A DNA stretch of 15,657 nt from Chloroflexota bacterium (GTDB taxonomy: Bacteria; Chloroflexota; UBA6077; JADZDV01): assembly GCA_020850915.1 (NCBI GenBank), contig JADZDV010000343.1, positions 1 to 15,657 of the forward strand. The letters are read 5' to 3'. Position 1 is the stretch's first letter. Each line of letters starts with the position of its first letter. The notes under the pieces are model-generated. The model had not been told where the DNA came from. It was given only the letters and a program-made list of their open reading frames with translations, and made no database searches. Shown piece after piece: positions 7,943 to 14,346 of this stretch. A program made the position numbers and the translations under genes.

Positions 7943-7969
7943 CCGGGTGCCTCAGCCAGGCCCGGTTTT
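7943..7969 (+). terminator. Rho-independent-like terminator after the M23 peptidase
   Basis: CCGGG (7943-7947) pairs with CCCGG (7961-7965). CC/GG inside the loop can add two pairs past a TG bulge, and TTTT follows at 7966-7969. The stem is short for a strong terminator. It lies about 90 bp after the peptidase stop and is the only hairpin plus T-tract I found in the plus-strand intergenic regions. Confidence 0.4.
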
Positions 7970-8202
7970 CTGACTCTGTCCGGTTATCGGGGAATACCAG
8001 CGTTGCTGTGGCAGAGGCAAAGAGCGGTTGGTTACAAAGACTGGGGTCTTCACAGAACCCGGGGTGGTTGGCTTGGGCGTGTGACGCTGCGCTCAGGTGG
8101 CGGATCGAAAGCCGGGCAGCCCATCCAGGCTCCTGGTCGCGCGAATGAGAGCCGATCTCCGCCCATTTGGGCTAGACTCGTAACTGACGCCACAACCGTT
8201 TG

Positions 8203-8224
8203 CCGGGTGAGCCGCTCTACCCGG
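8203..8224. repeat. Hairpin CCGGGT / ACCCGG in the intergenic island
   Basis: A perfect 6-bp stem with a 10-nt loop (8209-8218). No T-tract follows on either strand, so it is not a clear terminator. It sits between the -10-like TAGACT (8173) and the full promoter at 8272-8300. It could be part of a small RNA or a protein-binding site. Confidence 0.35.
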
Positions 8225-8271
8225 AGATTGACGAGTTTGCCGTCGCGAGGCTCGCGGTCCCTACACAGGTG

Positions 8272-8300
8272 TTGACGGTCCGCGCCCTCTCCGCTAGACT
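8272..8300 (+). promoter_or_regulatory. Sigma-70 promoter TTGACG-N17-TAGACT
   Basis: The -35 TTGACG (8272-8277) matches five of six consensus bases. The spacer is exactly 17 bp and the -10 is TAGACT (8295-8300). This is the best promoter in the window. Transcription would start near 8307, about 50 bp before the small gene at 8356. Confidence 0.6.
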
Positions 8301-8355
8301 TGGCACGCCCAAGGCTGGTTAGAGCGCAATGCAAGCGGTGCTGGGAGAGAGTCTC

Positions 8356-8535
8356 ATGCCAGAACGCAAAGACAAGTGTAAGCCCGGGAAGGTGCCTAGC
8401 GTCGTCCGCGTGGGCGACACCAAGCAGCCGGACCGTATTCCCCATGATGTACACAAGTACATTCTCGAGCTGCCTTCGACCGTGGTAGTGATCCATCAAG
8501 GTCAGCCACCGAAGCCCGGGCAATCGGCGTTCTAG
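8356..8535 (+). CDS. Small hypothetical protein (59 aa)
   Basis: I do not recognise this protein. It begins MPERKDKCKPGK, is basic at the N-terminus, has one cysteine (C8), no membrane segment and no known motif. The middle (PDRIPHDVHKYILELPSTVV) could form a helix and a strand. Support for a real gene comes from its signals: a consensus-like promoter at 8272-8300 and a purine-rich SD GGGAGAGAG (8343-8351) just before ATG 8356. An in-frame ATG at 8329 would add nine residues but lacks an SD. GC here is about 59% (8341-8520) against about 78% in a stretch of selA, so the region may be acquired. Its TAG stop (8533-8535) overlaps the TAG of the opposite-strand gene within one CTAG. Confidence 0.55.
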   Translation: MPERKDKCKPGKVPSVVRVGDTKQPDRIPHDVHKYILELPSTVVVIHQGQPPKPGQSAF

Positions 8536-8810
8536 GCGCGTAGCTCCTTAGCTCGCAGGAAACGACTGTGGCCGTCGGTGATGACGGCCACGTCTATTTG
8601 CCCCCCAGTGCCAATCCACCCGCTCGGGCTTGCGAGTATGCCGTCCGAGAATCGCTGCATCGTCATGGTGGCCTCTACAAGAAACCGGCTGAAGTCCACG
8701 GCGTCCTGCATTTCCATGTTGAAAAAGTCGATTCTCGCCTGCAGGAGTTGCAGCGCGGCTGCAGCTTCATCCGCCAACAGATTGCGGTTGAATCTGATGT
8801 CACAGCCCAT
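8532..8810 (-). CDS. Small hypothetical protein (92 aa), convergent to the 59-aa gene
   Basis: No family is recognised. The protein starts MGCDIRFNRNLLADEAAAAL and is mainly helical in appearance up to about residue 60, with hydrophobic residues spaced as in an amphipathic helix (LLQARIDFFNMEMQDAVDF). A short beta-like end follows (QIDVAVITDGHSRFLRA). There is no signal peptide or membrane helix. The start at 8810 is chosen because GGAGG (complement of 8817-8821) lies six bases upstream. The open frame extends to 9107, but that part is Pro/Arg-rich and not protein-like. A perfect inverted repeat (8824-8837) lies immediately upstream of the SD. GC of 8701-8760 is 55%. The stop shares CTAG (8532-8535) with the facing gene. 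The plus-strand frame at 8568-8927 overlaps it but has no comparable start signal. Confidence 0.55.
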   Translation of the reverse strand: MGCDIRFNRNLLADEAAAALQLLQARIDFFNMEMQDAVDFSRFLVEATMTMQRFSDGILASPSGWIGTGGQIDVAVITDGHSRFLRAKELRA

Positions 8811-8823
8811 CACGAGCCTCCAG

Positions 8824-8837
8824 CAGGTCTCGACCTG
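8824..8837. promoter_or_regulatory. Inverted repeat CAGGTC-TC-GACCTG next to an SD
   Basis: A perfect 6+2+6 inverted repeat ending two bases before the GGAGG of the minus-strand 92-aa gene. Its placement suits either an operator that blocks transcription or a hairpin or protein site that controls translation. The 2-nt centre is too tight for a stable RNA hairpin, which favours a DNA-binding dimer. Confidence 0.4.
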
Positions 8838-9131
8838 ACCAAGCCATGTTGGTCCGGGAAGATCCGGCGTGTGGGCGACTTCATTCGTTGGCGCGGAACC
8901 GTCACCTCGGACGGCCACCTGGTGTAGCGGACCCGGTCGCGAACGGCGAAGACGGGGTGTGGTGGGCGCTGATGGCTCTTCTGAGGGGGATGGCTCAGGA
9001 AGGCTGGTTCTCCGCTGCGTCATCCGTCCTGACTTCGGGATGGCAGGTTGCTTCGCGGGTCGCTGACCGGTAACCGGGCTGGGCGGTGGGTCACCAGCCA
9101 ACCTCAACCGCCGTTCTCGCGCAAGCAGGTT
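8838..9131. other. Stretch without a supported gene, upstream of the 92-aa gene and downstream of holB
   Basis: Both strands show open frames, but their translations are low-complexity Pro/Arg/Ser-rich or unrecognised, without start signals. A symmetric CCGGT-A-ACCGG lies at 9067-9077 as CCGGT (9067-9071), A (9072) and ACCGG (9073-9077). No T-tract marks a terminator for holB on the minus strand. I found no clear -10/-35 pair for the minus-strand 92-aa gene. Confidence 0.35.
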
Positions 9132-10115
9132 CTACGGAAGCGCTAGCAACGCAACGTCGAAGGCGAGGCGGGGATTGGCGTTCTGCTCCAGGTCGGTCTG
9201 GAGCTGGGCGATGGCGCGGGCGCCGCTGCGCAGGCCGTTCGGGCCGAGCCGCTGGGCGGCGCGCTCGAGGGCTGGCAGGCGGTCAGCGTTCGCCAGGTGG
9301 CGATCCAGGCCCCGGCCGGCGAGGATGGCGTCGCGCCACCAGCCGGACCAGAGGCGCAGCTCGGCGCGCACCTCGGCGGACTTCACCGTCCAGCCTTCGG
9401 CCAGCGCGCGGGCAATGCTCAGCCGCTCCAGACGGCTGCCGAACGCCGCGCGCTCGGCCCGCTCGATCGCGGCCTCTCGCGCCGCGAGGTGGGACGGGTT
9501 AGACGCCGCCTCGATCGCCCAGCCCGGCCGGCCTTCGGAGAGCGCCGCCAGCATGGCGGCGCGGTCCGCTCCCACGCCACGTCGCTCCATCAGCGCAGCG
9601 GCGATCTCGCCACGCGGCACGGGGCGGAGGCGGATGCACTGACAGCGAGAGACGGTCGTCGGAAGCAGGGCGCTCGCGTCTTCGACGGTCAGGATGAACA
9701 TCGAGCGCGGGGGCGGCTCTTCCAGCGTTCGGAGGAGGAGGTTCTCCGCTTCGGGGCCCAGACGGTCCGCGTCAGCGATGATGCCCACCCGGAACGGCGC
9801 CTCCGTCGGGCGGCGGGACATCTCGTTGCGCAGCGCCGCGACGTCGTCACGAGAGATCCGCTGACGGCCCTCACGAAGCTGAACGACCTGCAGGTCTGAG
9901 AAGGCGTCCTTCAGCATCAGATGGCAGCATCGACAGGTGCCGCAGGGGGGGTTCGGACTGGTGCAAGATAGCCTGGCCGCCAGACGCAGGGCGAGCGACC
10001 GCTTGCCGAGACTCTGGCGACCGGAAAGGAGCAAGGCGTGCCGGAGCGACCCGTTCTGGACGGCGTGCTCCAGCCGACCGATGATCTCAGCGTGGCCGAT
10101 CAGGTCCCAGGGCAT
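9132..10115 (-). CDS. holB: DNA polymerase III subunit delta prime
   Basis: This 327-residue protein is the AAA+ stator of the clamp loader that places the sliding clamp on DNA. It opens with PWDLIGHAEIIGRLEHAV. The P-loop region is degenerate (GRQSLGKRS, residues 32-40; Arg in place of the usual Ser/Thr after GK), as is common for delta prime, which need not hydrolyse ATP. A zinc module has C51, C58, C61 and C64. NLLLRTLEEPPPRSMFIL and the sensor-1 SRC motif (SRC at 156-158, LPTTVSRCQ) are present. The length is typical. It lies 19 bp downstream of the cytidylate-kinase-like gene on the same strand and has no clear SD, so it is probably read from the same transcript. Confidence 0.9.
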   Translation of the reverse strand: MPWDLIGHAEIIGRLEHAVQNGSLRHALLLSGRQSLGKRSLALRLAARLSCTSPNPPCGTCRCCHLMLKDAFSDLQVVQLREGRQRISRDDVAALRNEMSRRPTEAPFRVGIIADADRLGPEAENLLLRTLEEPPPRSMFILTVEDASALLPTTVSRCQCIRLRPVPRGEIAAALMERRGVGADRAAMLAALSEGRPGWAIEAASNPSHLAAREAAIERAERAAFGSRLERLSIARALAEGWTVKSAEVRAELRLWSGWWRDAILAGRGLDRHLANADRLPALERAAQRLGPNGLRSGARAIAQLQTDLEQNANPRLAFDVALLALP

Positions 10116-10134
10116 CGACGAAGGACGACCCGGG

Positions 10135-10974
10135 TCACATCCCGGTCAGGGGTGGCGGCTGGATGCGCAGGTCGTTCACCACAACGCGCACGCCGGGCAC
10201 TGTGGCGGCCACCTCTTCGGCAACGTCCCGGTCCTCCTCGGTGATGACCTCGCCGGTCAGGACGACCTCGCCTCGCTCGGAGGTCACCCGCAACCCGTGG
10301 ACCCAGATCCCCGCGTTGTTGACGAGGGTCGCCTCGACCTTGCTGGCAAGGGCGAGGTTCTGAAGCCGTGCGTTGCCGGCGGGCGTTTGCGCGAAGTCCG
10401 GTCGCCGCTGAGTGCTCGCCAGGAACTCGACCGCCTGGCTGACGTCCCACTTGCCGGTGTTCAGGACGAAGTCGTAGTGATGGGGCTGCATCATGTTCAC
10501 GTTGAAGAGGTAGCGCAGGTAGCCTGACGTCTCACGATCCTTCTGGCGCACCATCTCCGCGGCTGACTCGCGACTGGTGGGGCCCGGCTCGTCGAGCGAC
10601 CCGGAGCGCATGACCCGGGCGATCCGCGCCTCCAGGGGCGCCACCGTCAGCACCTTCATCACGTGAGGGATGCCCTTGAGCAGCATGCTGGCCCCCACCC
10701 CGACAATGACGCAGTTGTCGTCGAGGGTGTAGCCGTAGACGGCGCTGCGGAGCATCATGCTGTGTCGGCGGCGCTCTTCGTTGAGCCGCTCCCAGAAGGT
10801 CGGCTGCTTCTCCTCCACTTCAGGCGCGGTTGGCTCCACCTCGCCACCCTGCGTGCGCATGACCTGGACGATGCTACGCTTATCCATGTACCGGTAGCCG
10901 AGGAGCTCCGCGAGCGCGCGACCGATCGCGTCGCCCTCGCTCCCAAGCGCCCGAGTGATCGTGACGACCGTCAT
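10135..10974 (-). CDS. Cytidylate kinase-like protein with C-terminal BON domain
   Basis: 279 residues. The N-terminal domain (about 1-190) resembles the cytidylate kinase-like family (Cytidylate_kin2): VVTITRALGSEGDAIGRALA with the loop GSEG, then LLGYRYMDKRSI, CVIVGVGASMLL, VAPLEARIARVM and RQKDRETSGYLRYLF. It may phosphorylate a nucleotide or another small molecule, but the substrate is not established for this family. Residues about 203-273 form a BON domain (NLALASKVEATLVNNAGI, GEVVLTGEVITEEDRDVAEE, VVVNDLRIQPP), a fold linked to membrane or lipid binding and to protein partners. The start at 10974 has a strong SD AAGGAG (complement of 10981-10986, spacing 6). The longer open frame to 11091 runs back over the promoter and is rejected. 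No signal peptide is present, so the BON domain would be cytoplasmic, which is unusual. Confidence 0.85.
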   Translation of the reverse strand: MTVVTITRALGSEGDAIGRALAELLGYRYMDKRSIVQVMRTQGGEVEPTAPEVEEKQPTFWERLNEERRRHSMMLRSAVYGYTLDDNCVIVGVGASMLLKGIPHVMKVLTVAPLEARIARVMRSGSLDEPGPTSRESAAEMVRQKDRETSGYLRYLFNVNMMQPHHYDFVLNTGKWDVSQAVEFLASTQRRPDFAQTPAGNARLQNLALASKVEATLVNNAGIWVHGLRVTSERGEVVLTGEVITEEDRDVAEEVAATVPGVRVVVNDLRIQPPPLTGM

Positions 10975-11008
10975 CACCGACTCCTTCGGCTCCGTCAGCT
11001 CTGGGCCG

Positions 11009-11017
11009 ATTTTAACA
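11009..11017 (-). promoter_or_regulatory. Extended -10 element on the minus strand (TGTTAAAAT)
   Basis: Reading the minus strand, TG-T-TAAAAT gives an extended -10 with five of six consensus bases. Transcription would start near 11002, leaving a leader of about 28 nt before the cytidylate-kinase-like start at 10974. No -35 is evident. It faces the plus-strand element at 11058-11066, making a compact divergent promoter region. Confidence 0.4.
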
Positions 11018-11057
11018 CTCTCCCCGCCCCGGCACAGACCGGGAAGCTGGTGCGCTG

Positions 11058-11066
11058 TGCTAGAAT
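11058..11066 (+). promoter_or_regulatory. Extended -10 element (TGCTAGAAT)
   Basis: TG-C-TAGAAT is an extended -10 using the TAGAAT hexamer also seen before selA. Transcription would begin near 11073 and read into the putative glycosyl hydrolase. No -35 hexamer is clear. A tiny frame ATG-AGG-CAT-TAG (11090-11101) follows in the leader. Confidence 0.4.
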
Positions 11067-11157
11067 CGCGACCTGGGCCAAGACCACGCATGAGGCATTA
11101 GCCCTGCCTGGAAAACGACGAGCCCGCGGCGCCCGGCGCGTCTCCAGCGCCACCGCC

Positions 11158-12903
11158 TTGCCGCGGGTGGCGCTACTCATATTCGCGGCGGTTGCGGTGG
11201 CGCTGTACGGCGCACCCCGGCTCGAGCCGCGCGGTCGCGTCCTGGATGCCAGCTCTGGCGAGCCGATCGGCGCCGCGACCGTCTCGGCCGGCGGCGTGTC
11301 AGTCTCGGCAGATCGCCAGGGAACCTTTCAACTCCCCCAGCTTCGTCTCTGGGAACCCGTTCGCGCGGAGGCTCTCGGCTACCAGGCAGTCTCGGCCCCG
11401 CCGTGGCCGCCGCGGGAGCTCGAGCTGCGGCTCGAGCCGCTGAGCGCGGACGTGCGGACGCTGGACGCCGAAAGCGGTCAGCCTCTGGCCAGCACGGTCG
11501 TCTCGACCGGTGGTCGCGTGGAGCAGGTCGGCCCGGGCTGGTTCCGCGTCACGCCGGCCCTGCCGGATACGCGGGTCTCCGTTGACAGTCCGGACCATGC
11601 CGGCGCGACCGTCTCGCTCGCCGGTGGCTCGGCGCTGGACGTGCGTCTTGCGCCCGACTACCTCGGGCAGGTCGTGGACGATCACACGGGGCGGCCGGTG
11701 AGGAACGCGGCCCTGGTCGTCAACGGCACAGTGGTCGAGACTGACGCCGAGAGTCGCTTTCGGCTGAGCGGTCCGCCACAGGGGCCGGTCGCCGTCATCG
11801 CGCCCGGCTATCGGCGGAAAGACGTCACACCGCTGGCCGCGAGCCTGCGCGTCGTCCGCCTGGAGCCTCGGGACATCCGCGGCCTCTACCTGACCTACTT
11901 CGCGGCCGGCGACGAGCAGCTCCGCTCGAACGTGCTCGAGCTCCTTCGGACCACCGAGGCGAACGCGCTCGTGATCGATGTCAAGGGCGACCGCGGGTTC
12001 TTGAGCTACCGCGGCTCGGTAGGGCTGGCGGACCGCATCGGCGCCAACGACCAGCCGACCATTCCAGACATCGAGCGTTTTCTGAGCGAGCTGCACCAGG
12101 CCGGCATTTACACCATCGCGCGGATCGTGACCTTCAAGGACGATCGCCTCGCGCGGGATGGACCAAGAGCAGGCGTGGACGTCGGGATCAAGGACGCCGC
12201 GACGGGCGGTCTCTGGGTGGATGGCGAAGGGCTCGGCTGGGTGGATCCCTTTCGAGAGGAAGCGTGGGCGTACAACCTCGCACTGGCGACCGAGGCGGTC
12301 CGGAAGGGGTTCGACGAGATCCAGTTTGACTACATCCGCTTCCCAACCGATCCGAGCGACGCCACCTCCGTCGGGGCCGCGCGTTACAGCCGGGAATACA
12401 ACCAGGCGAACCGGGTGCAGGCGCTGGAGCAGGTCCTGAGGCAGGCGCGCGAGGCGCTGCACCCGCTGGGCGCGACGCTGGCGGTGGACACGTTCGGCTA
12501 CTCCTGCTGGAGCGACGACGACCTCGGCATTGGCCAGTACCTGCCGGCCATCGCCAACCAGGTGGACGTCATCAGCCCGATGATCTATCCCTCGACGTTC
12601 GCGGCCGGTCTGCCCGGGTCGACGCCGTATCCCGACGTGGTGTCGCAGCCGTTCGAGGTCGTCCTCCAGAGCCTCCAGCAGGCGCACGCGCGCGTCGACG
12701 GTCGGCGCGCCGTGCTGAGGCCCTGGCTCCAGTATTTCGACGACTATTCCTGGGAGACGGGCAAGCAGTTCAACGCCCCGGAGATCCAGGCCCAGATCAG
12801 GGCTGCCGTCCAGGCTGGATCGCCGGGCTGGCTGCTCTGGGACCCGAGCAACCGCTACGCCCGGGGCGGGTTGTTGCCACGCGGAGGCGCGCGAACGCCA
12901 TAA
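11158..12903 (+). CDS. Putative glycoside hydrolase (PF13200-like) with N-terminal anchor and beta-sandwich repeats
   Basis: 581 residues from the TTG at 11158. An N-terminal membrane helix (VALLIFAAVAVALYGA) anchors or exports it. Three carboxypeptidase-regulatory-like segments follow: about 24-95 (GRVLDASSGEPIGAATVS), 97-165 (ADVRTLDAESGQPLASTVVS) and 167-237 (GQVVDDHTGRPVRNAALVV). The catalytic-like domain runs from about 240: RGLYLTYFA, ALVIDVKGDRGFLSY, IARIVTFKDDRLA, WVDPFREEAWAYNLALATEA, then the signature DEIQFDYIRFP (386-396). This is the TIM-barrel family formerly called DUF4015, with no proven substrate; a cell-wall or exopolysaccharide target is inference. The start is uncertain: GTG 11167, CTG 11104 (GAGG at 11092-11095) and GTG 11050 are in frame, the last lying upstream of the -10 element. 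A 29-bp gap separates it from tldD. Confidence 0.85.
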   Translation: MPRVALLIFAAVAVALYGAPRLEPRGRVLDASSGEPIGAATVSAGGVSVSADRQGTFQLPQLRLWEPVRAEALGYQAVSAPPWPPRELELRLEPLSADVRTLDAESGQPLASTVVSTGGRVEQVGPGWFRVTPALPDTRVSVDSPDHAGATVSLAGGSALDVRLAPDYLGQVVDDHTGRPVRNAALVVNGTVVETDAESRFRLSGPPQGPVAVIAPGYRRKDVTPLAASLRVVRLEPRDIRGLYLTYFAAGDEQLRSNVLELLRTTEANALVIDVKGDRGFLSYRGSVGLADRIGANDQPTIPDIERFLSELHQAGIYTIARIVTFKDDRLARDGPRAGVDVGIKDAATGGLWVDGEGLGWVDPFREEAWAYNLALATEAVRKGFDEIQFDYIRFPTDPSDATSVGAARYSREYNQANRVQALEQVLRQAREALHPLGATLAVDTFGYSCWSDDDLGIGQYLPAIANQVDVISPMIYPSTFAAGLPGSTPYPDVVSQPFEVVLQSLQQAHARVDGRRAVLRPWLQYFDDYSWETGKQFNAPEIQAQIRAAVQAGSPGWLLWDPSNRYARGGLLPRGGARTP

Positions 12904-12932
12904 TCTGACAGATCCCCCGCCAGGACGGCTCC

Positions 12933-14324
12933 GTGCTCGTCGATCCTGCCATCCTTTCGCGCGTGCTGAAGGCTGCCCTGGCCACGGGCGGCGACTTCGC
13001 CGAGGTGTTCGCAGAGGACCGCGTCTCCTTCGTGCTGGCGATCGAGGACCAGCGGCTGGAGCGGATGCAGCGCGGCCGCGATCGCGGAGCCGGCGTTCGC
13101 GTCGTGTCCGGCAACGTCACCGGCTTCGCCTACACCGAGCTGCTCGACGAAGACAGCCTGCTCGCCGCTGCTGGAGCAGCGCGGGACGTGGCGCGCACTG
13201 GGCGGCCGCTCCCGCCGGTCGACCTGACTCCGCGCCGGCGGCGACCGGTCGGGCGAGCGGAGCGGCCAGCCTCGAAGCGCACAGAACGGGAGCTGGCTGA
13301 GATCGCGCGGCGAGCCGACGTCGTGGCCTGGCAGGCCGGACCGTCGGTCCGCCAGGTGAGCGTCCGGTTCGGTTACGTCAATCAGACGGTGCAGGTTGCG
13401 AACAGTGAGGGGCTGCTGACAAGCGATGCGCGCGGTGAGCTGACCCTGAACGTCGAGGTGACGGCGGCGCGAGACGGCGAGCTGCGTGTTGGGCGGCGCG
13501 CCCGTGGTGGGCAGGCCGGTCTGGAGCTGCTGGACGCCCCGGACCCCGAGACGCTGGCCGGCGAGGCGGCCCAGGTGGCGATCCAGATGCTGGACGCCCG
13601 GTCCGCGCCGACTGGCCCGATGCCGGTGGTCATCAATCACGGCTGGGGCGGCGTGCTGTTCCATGAGGCGGTCGGCCACGGCCTGGAGGCCGACCACATC
13701 GTCACCAACGGCTCCGTCTATGCTGGCAAGCTCGGCACGGCGGTCGCGGCGCCGATCGTGACCCTGGTGGACGACGCCACCGTGCGCAACCACCGCGGCT
13801 CGTTCCGCTTCGACGACGAGGGGGAGCCTGGGCAGCGGACCGTACTGGTTGAGCGAGGCGTGCTCCAGGGGTATCTGACCGACCGAAAATCCGCCGACAC
13901 GCTGCGGCTGCCACGCTCGGGAAACGGGCGTCGCCAATCGTTCCGCGACCTGCCCGTTCCGCGCATGACCAACCTGTACATCGCGAGTGGCAGCGGCAGT
14001 CCGGAAGACCTCATCGCGGACACGGCGCATGGGCTGTACGTCGGCAGCCTTGGTGGCGGGATGGTCGAGCCGGCCAGCGGCCAGTTCGTTTTCAGCGTGA
14101 CCGAGGGCTACCTCATCGAGAACGGACGGCTTGGGGCGCCGGTGCGGGGCGCGACGATCAGCGGCGATGCCTTCCGCGTGCTGGCCGACATTGACGCCGT
14201 GGCGGGAGATTTCGAGATGGACCCCGGCCTCGGCAACTGCGGCAAGCTGGGCCAGTGGGTGCCGGTCGGCGTCGGCCAGCCGACGCTCCGGGTCAGGGAG
14301 ATCCTGGTAGGCGGGACCGCGTGA
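12933..14324 (+). CDS. tldD: TldD family metalloprotease
   Basis: TldD is the zinc-bearing subunit of the TldD/TldE protease, which trims small unfolded peptides such as microcin B17 precursor and CcdA in Escherichia coli. The zinc motif H244-E245-x3-H249 (LFHEAVGHGLE) is intact. The third ligand expected for the family, a cysteine, is present as C436 in GNCGKLGQ, followed by the conserved WVPVGVGQPTLRV. Other family features include GAGVRVVSGNVTGFAYT near residue 53 and RQSFRDLPVPRMTNLYI. At 463 aa it is close to full length. GTG at 12933 is preceded by AGGA (12922-12925). A weak TTGCCA (12874) and CATAAT (12899-12904) with a 19-bp spacer could be a private promoter, but co-transcription with the hydrolase is simpler. 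tldE follows after 22 bp. Confidence 0.94.
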   Translation: MLVDPAILSRVLKAALATGGDFAEVFAEDRVSFVLAIEDQRLERMQRGRDRGAGVRVVSGNVTGFAYTELLDEDSLLAAAGAARDVARTGRPLPPVDLTPRRRRPVGRAERPASKRTERELAEIARRADVVAWQAGPSVRQVSVRFGYVNQTVQVANSEGLLTSDARGELTLNVEVTAARDGELRVGRRARGGQAGLELLDAPDPETLAGEAAQVAIQMLDARSAPTGPMPVVINHGWGGVLFHEAVGHGLEADHIVTNGSVYAGKLGTAVAAPIVTLVDDATVRNHRGSFRFDDEGEPGQRTVLVERGVLQGYLTDRKSADTLRLPRSGNGRRQSFRDLPVPRMTNLYIASGSGSPEDLIADTAHGLYVGSLGGGMVEPASGQFVFSVTEGYLIENGRLGAPVRGATISGDAFRVLADIDAVAGDFEMDPGLGNCGKLGQWVPVGVGQPTLRVREILVGGTA

Positions 14325-14346
14325 GGTGGCGGTAGCAGGTGCGCCG

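Larger units (their letters stand above)
7855..8271. other. Gene-free stretch of lower GC between the M23 peptidase and a small gene
   Basis: There is no recognisable protein on either strand and no tRNA-like fold. It contains a terminator-like hairpin (7943-7969), an isolated TAGACT at 8173-8178 that resembles the -10 elements used elsewhere here, and a perfect hairpin (8203-8224). The arrangement of a -10-like site, then a hairpin, then a full promoter could fit a small transcript, but nothing proves one. The frame of the peptidase stays open after its TAG until 8148. The translated text there is compositionally unlike a protein domain. Confidence 0.4.

Noticed and set aside
7855..8148. Read-through extension of the M23 peptidase after its TAG (97 open codons)
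   Set aside because: The M23 domain is complete before the stop. The extension has no domain-like composition, and a terminator-like hairpin lies inside it.
8050..8523. 157-aa minus-strand frame opposite the 59-aa gene
   Set aside because: It has no recognised motif or start signal and runs opposite the gene that has the promoter and SD.
8568..8927. 119-aa plus-strand frame opposite the 92-aa gene
   Set aside because: No SD and no promoter were found. The minus-strand protein is more protein-like and has a clear SD.
10663..11157. Extension of the glycosyl hydrolase frame back to 10663
   Set aside because: It is antisense to the cytidylate-kinase-like gene and crosses the divergent promoter region.
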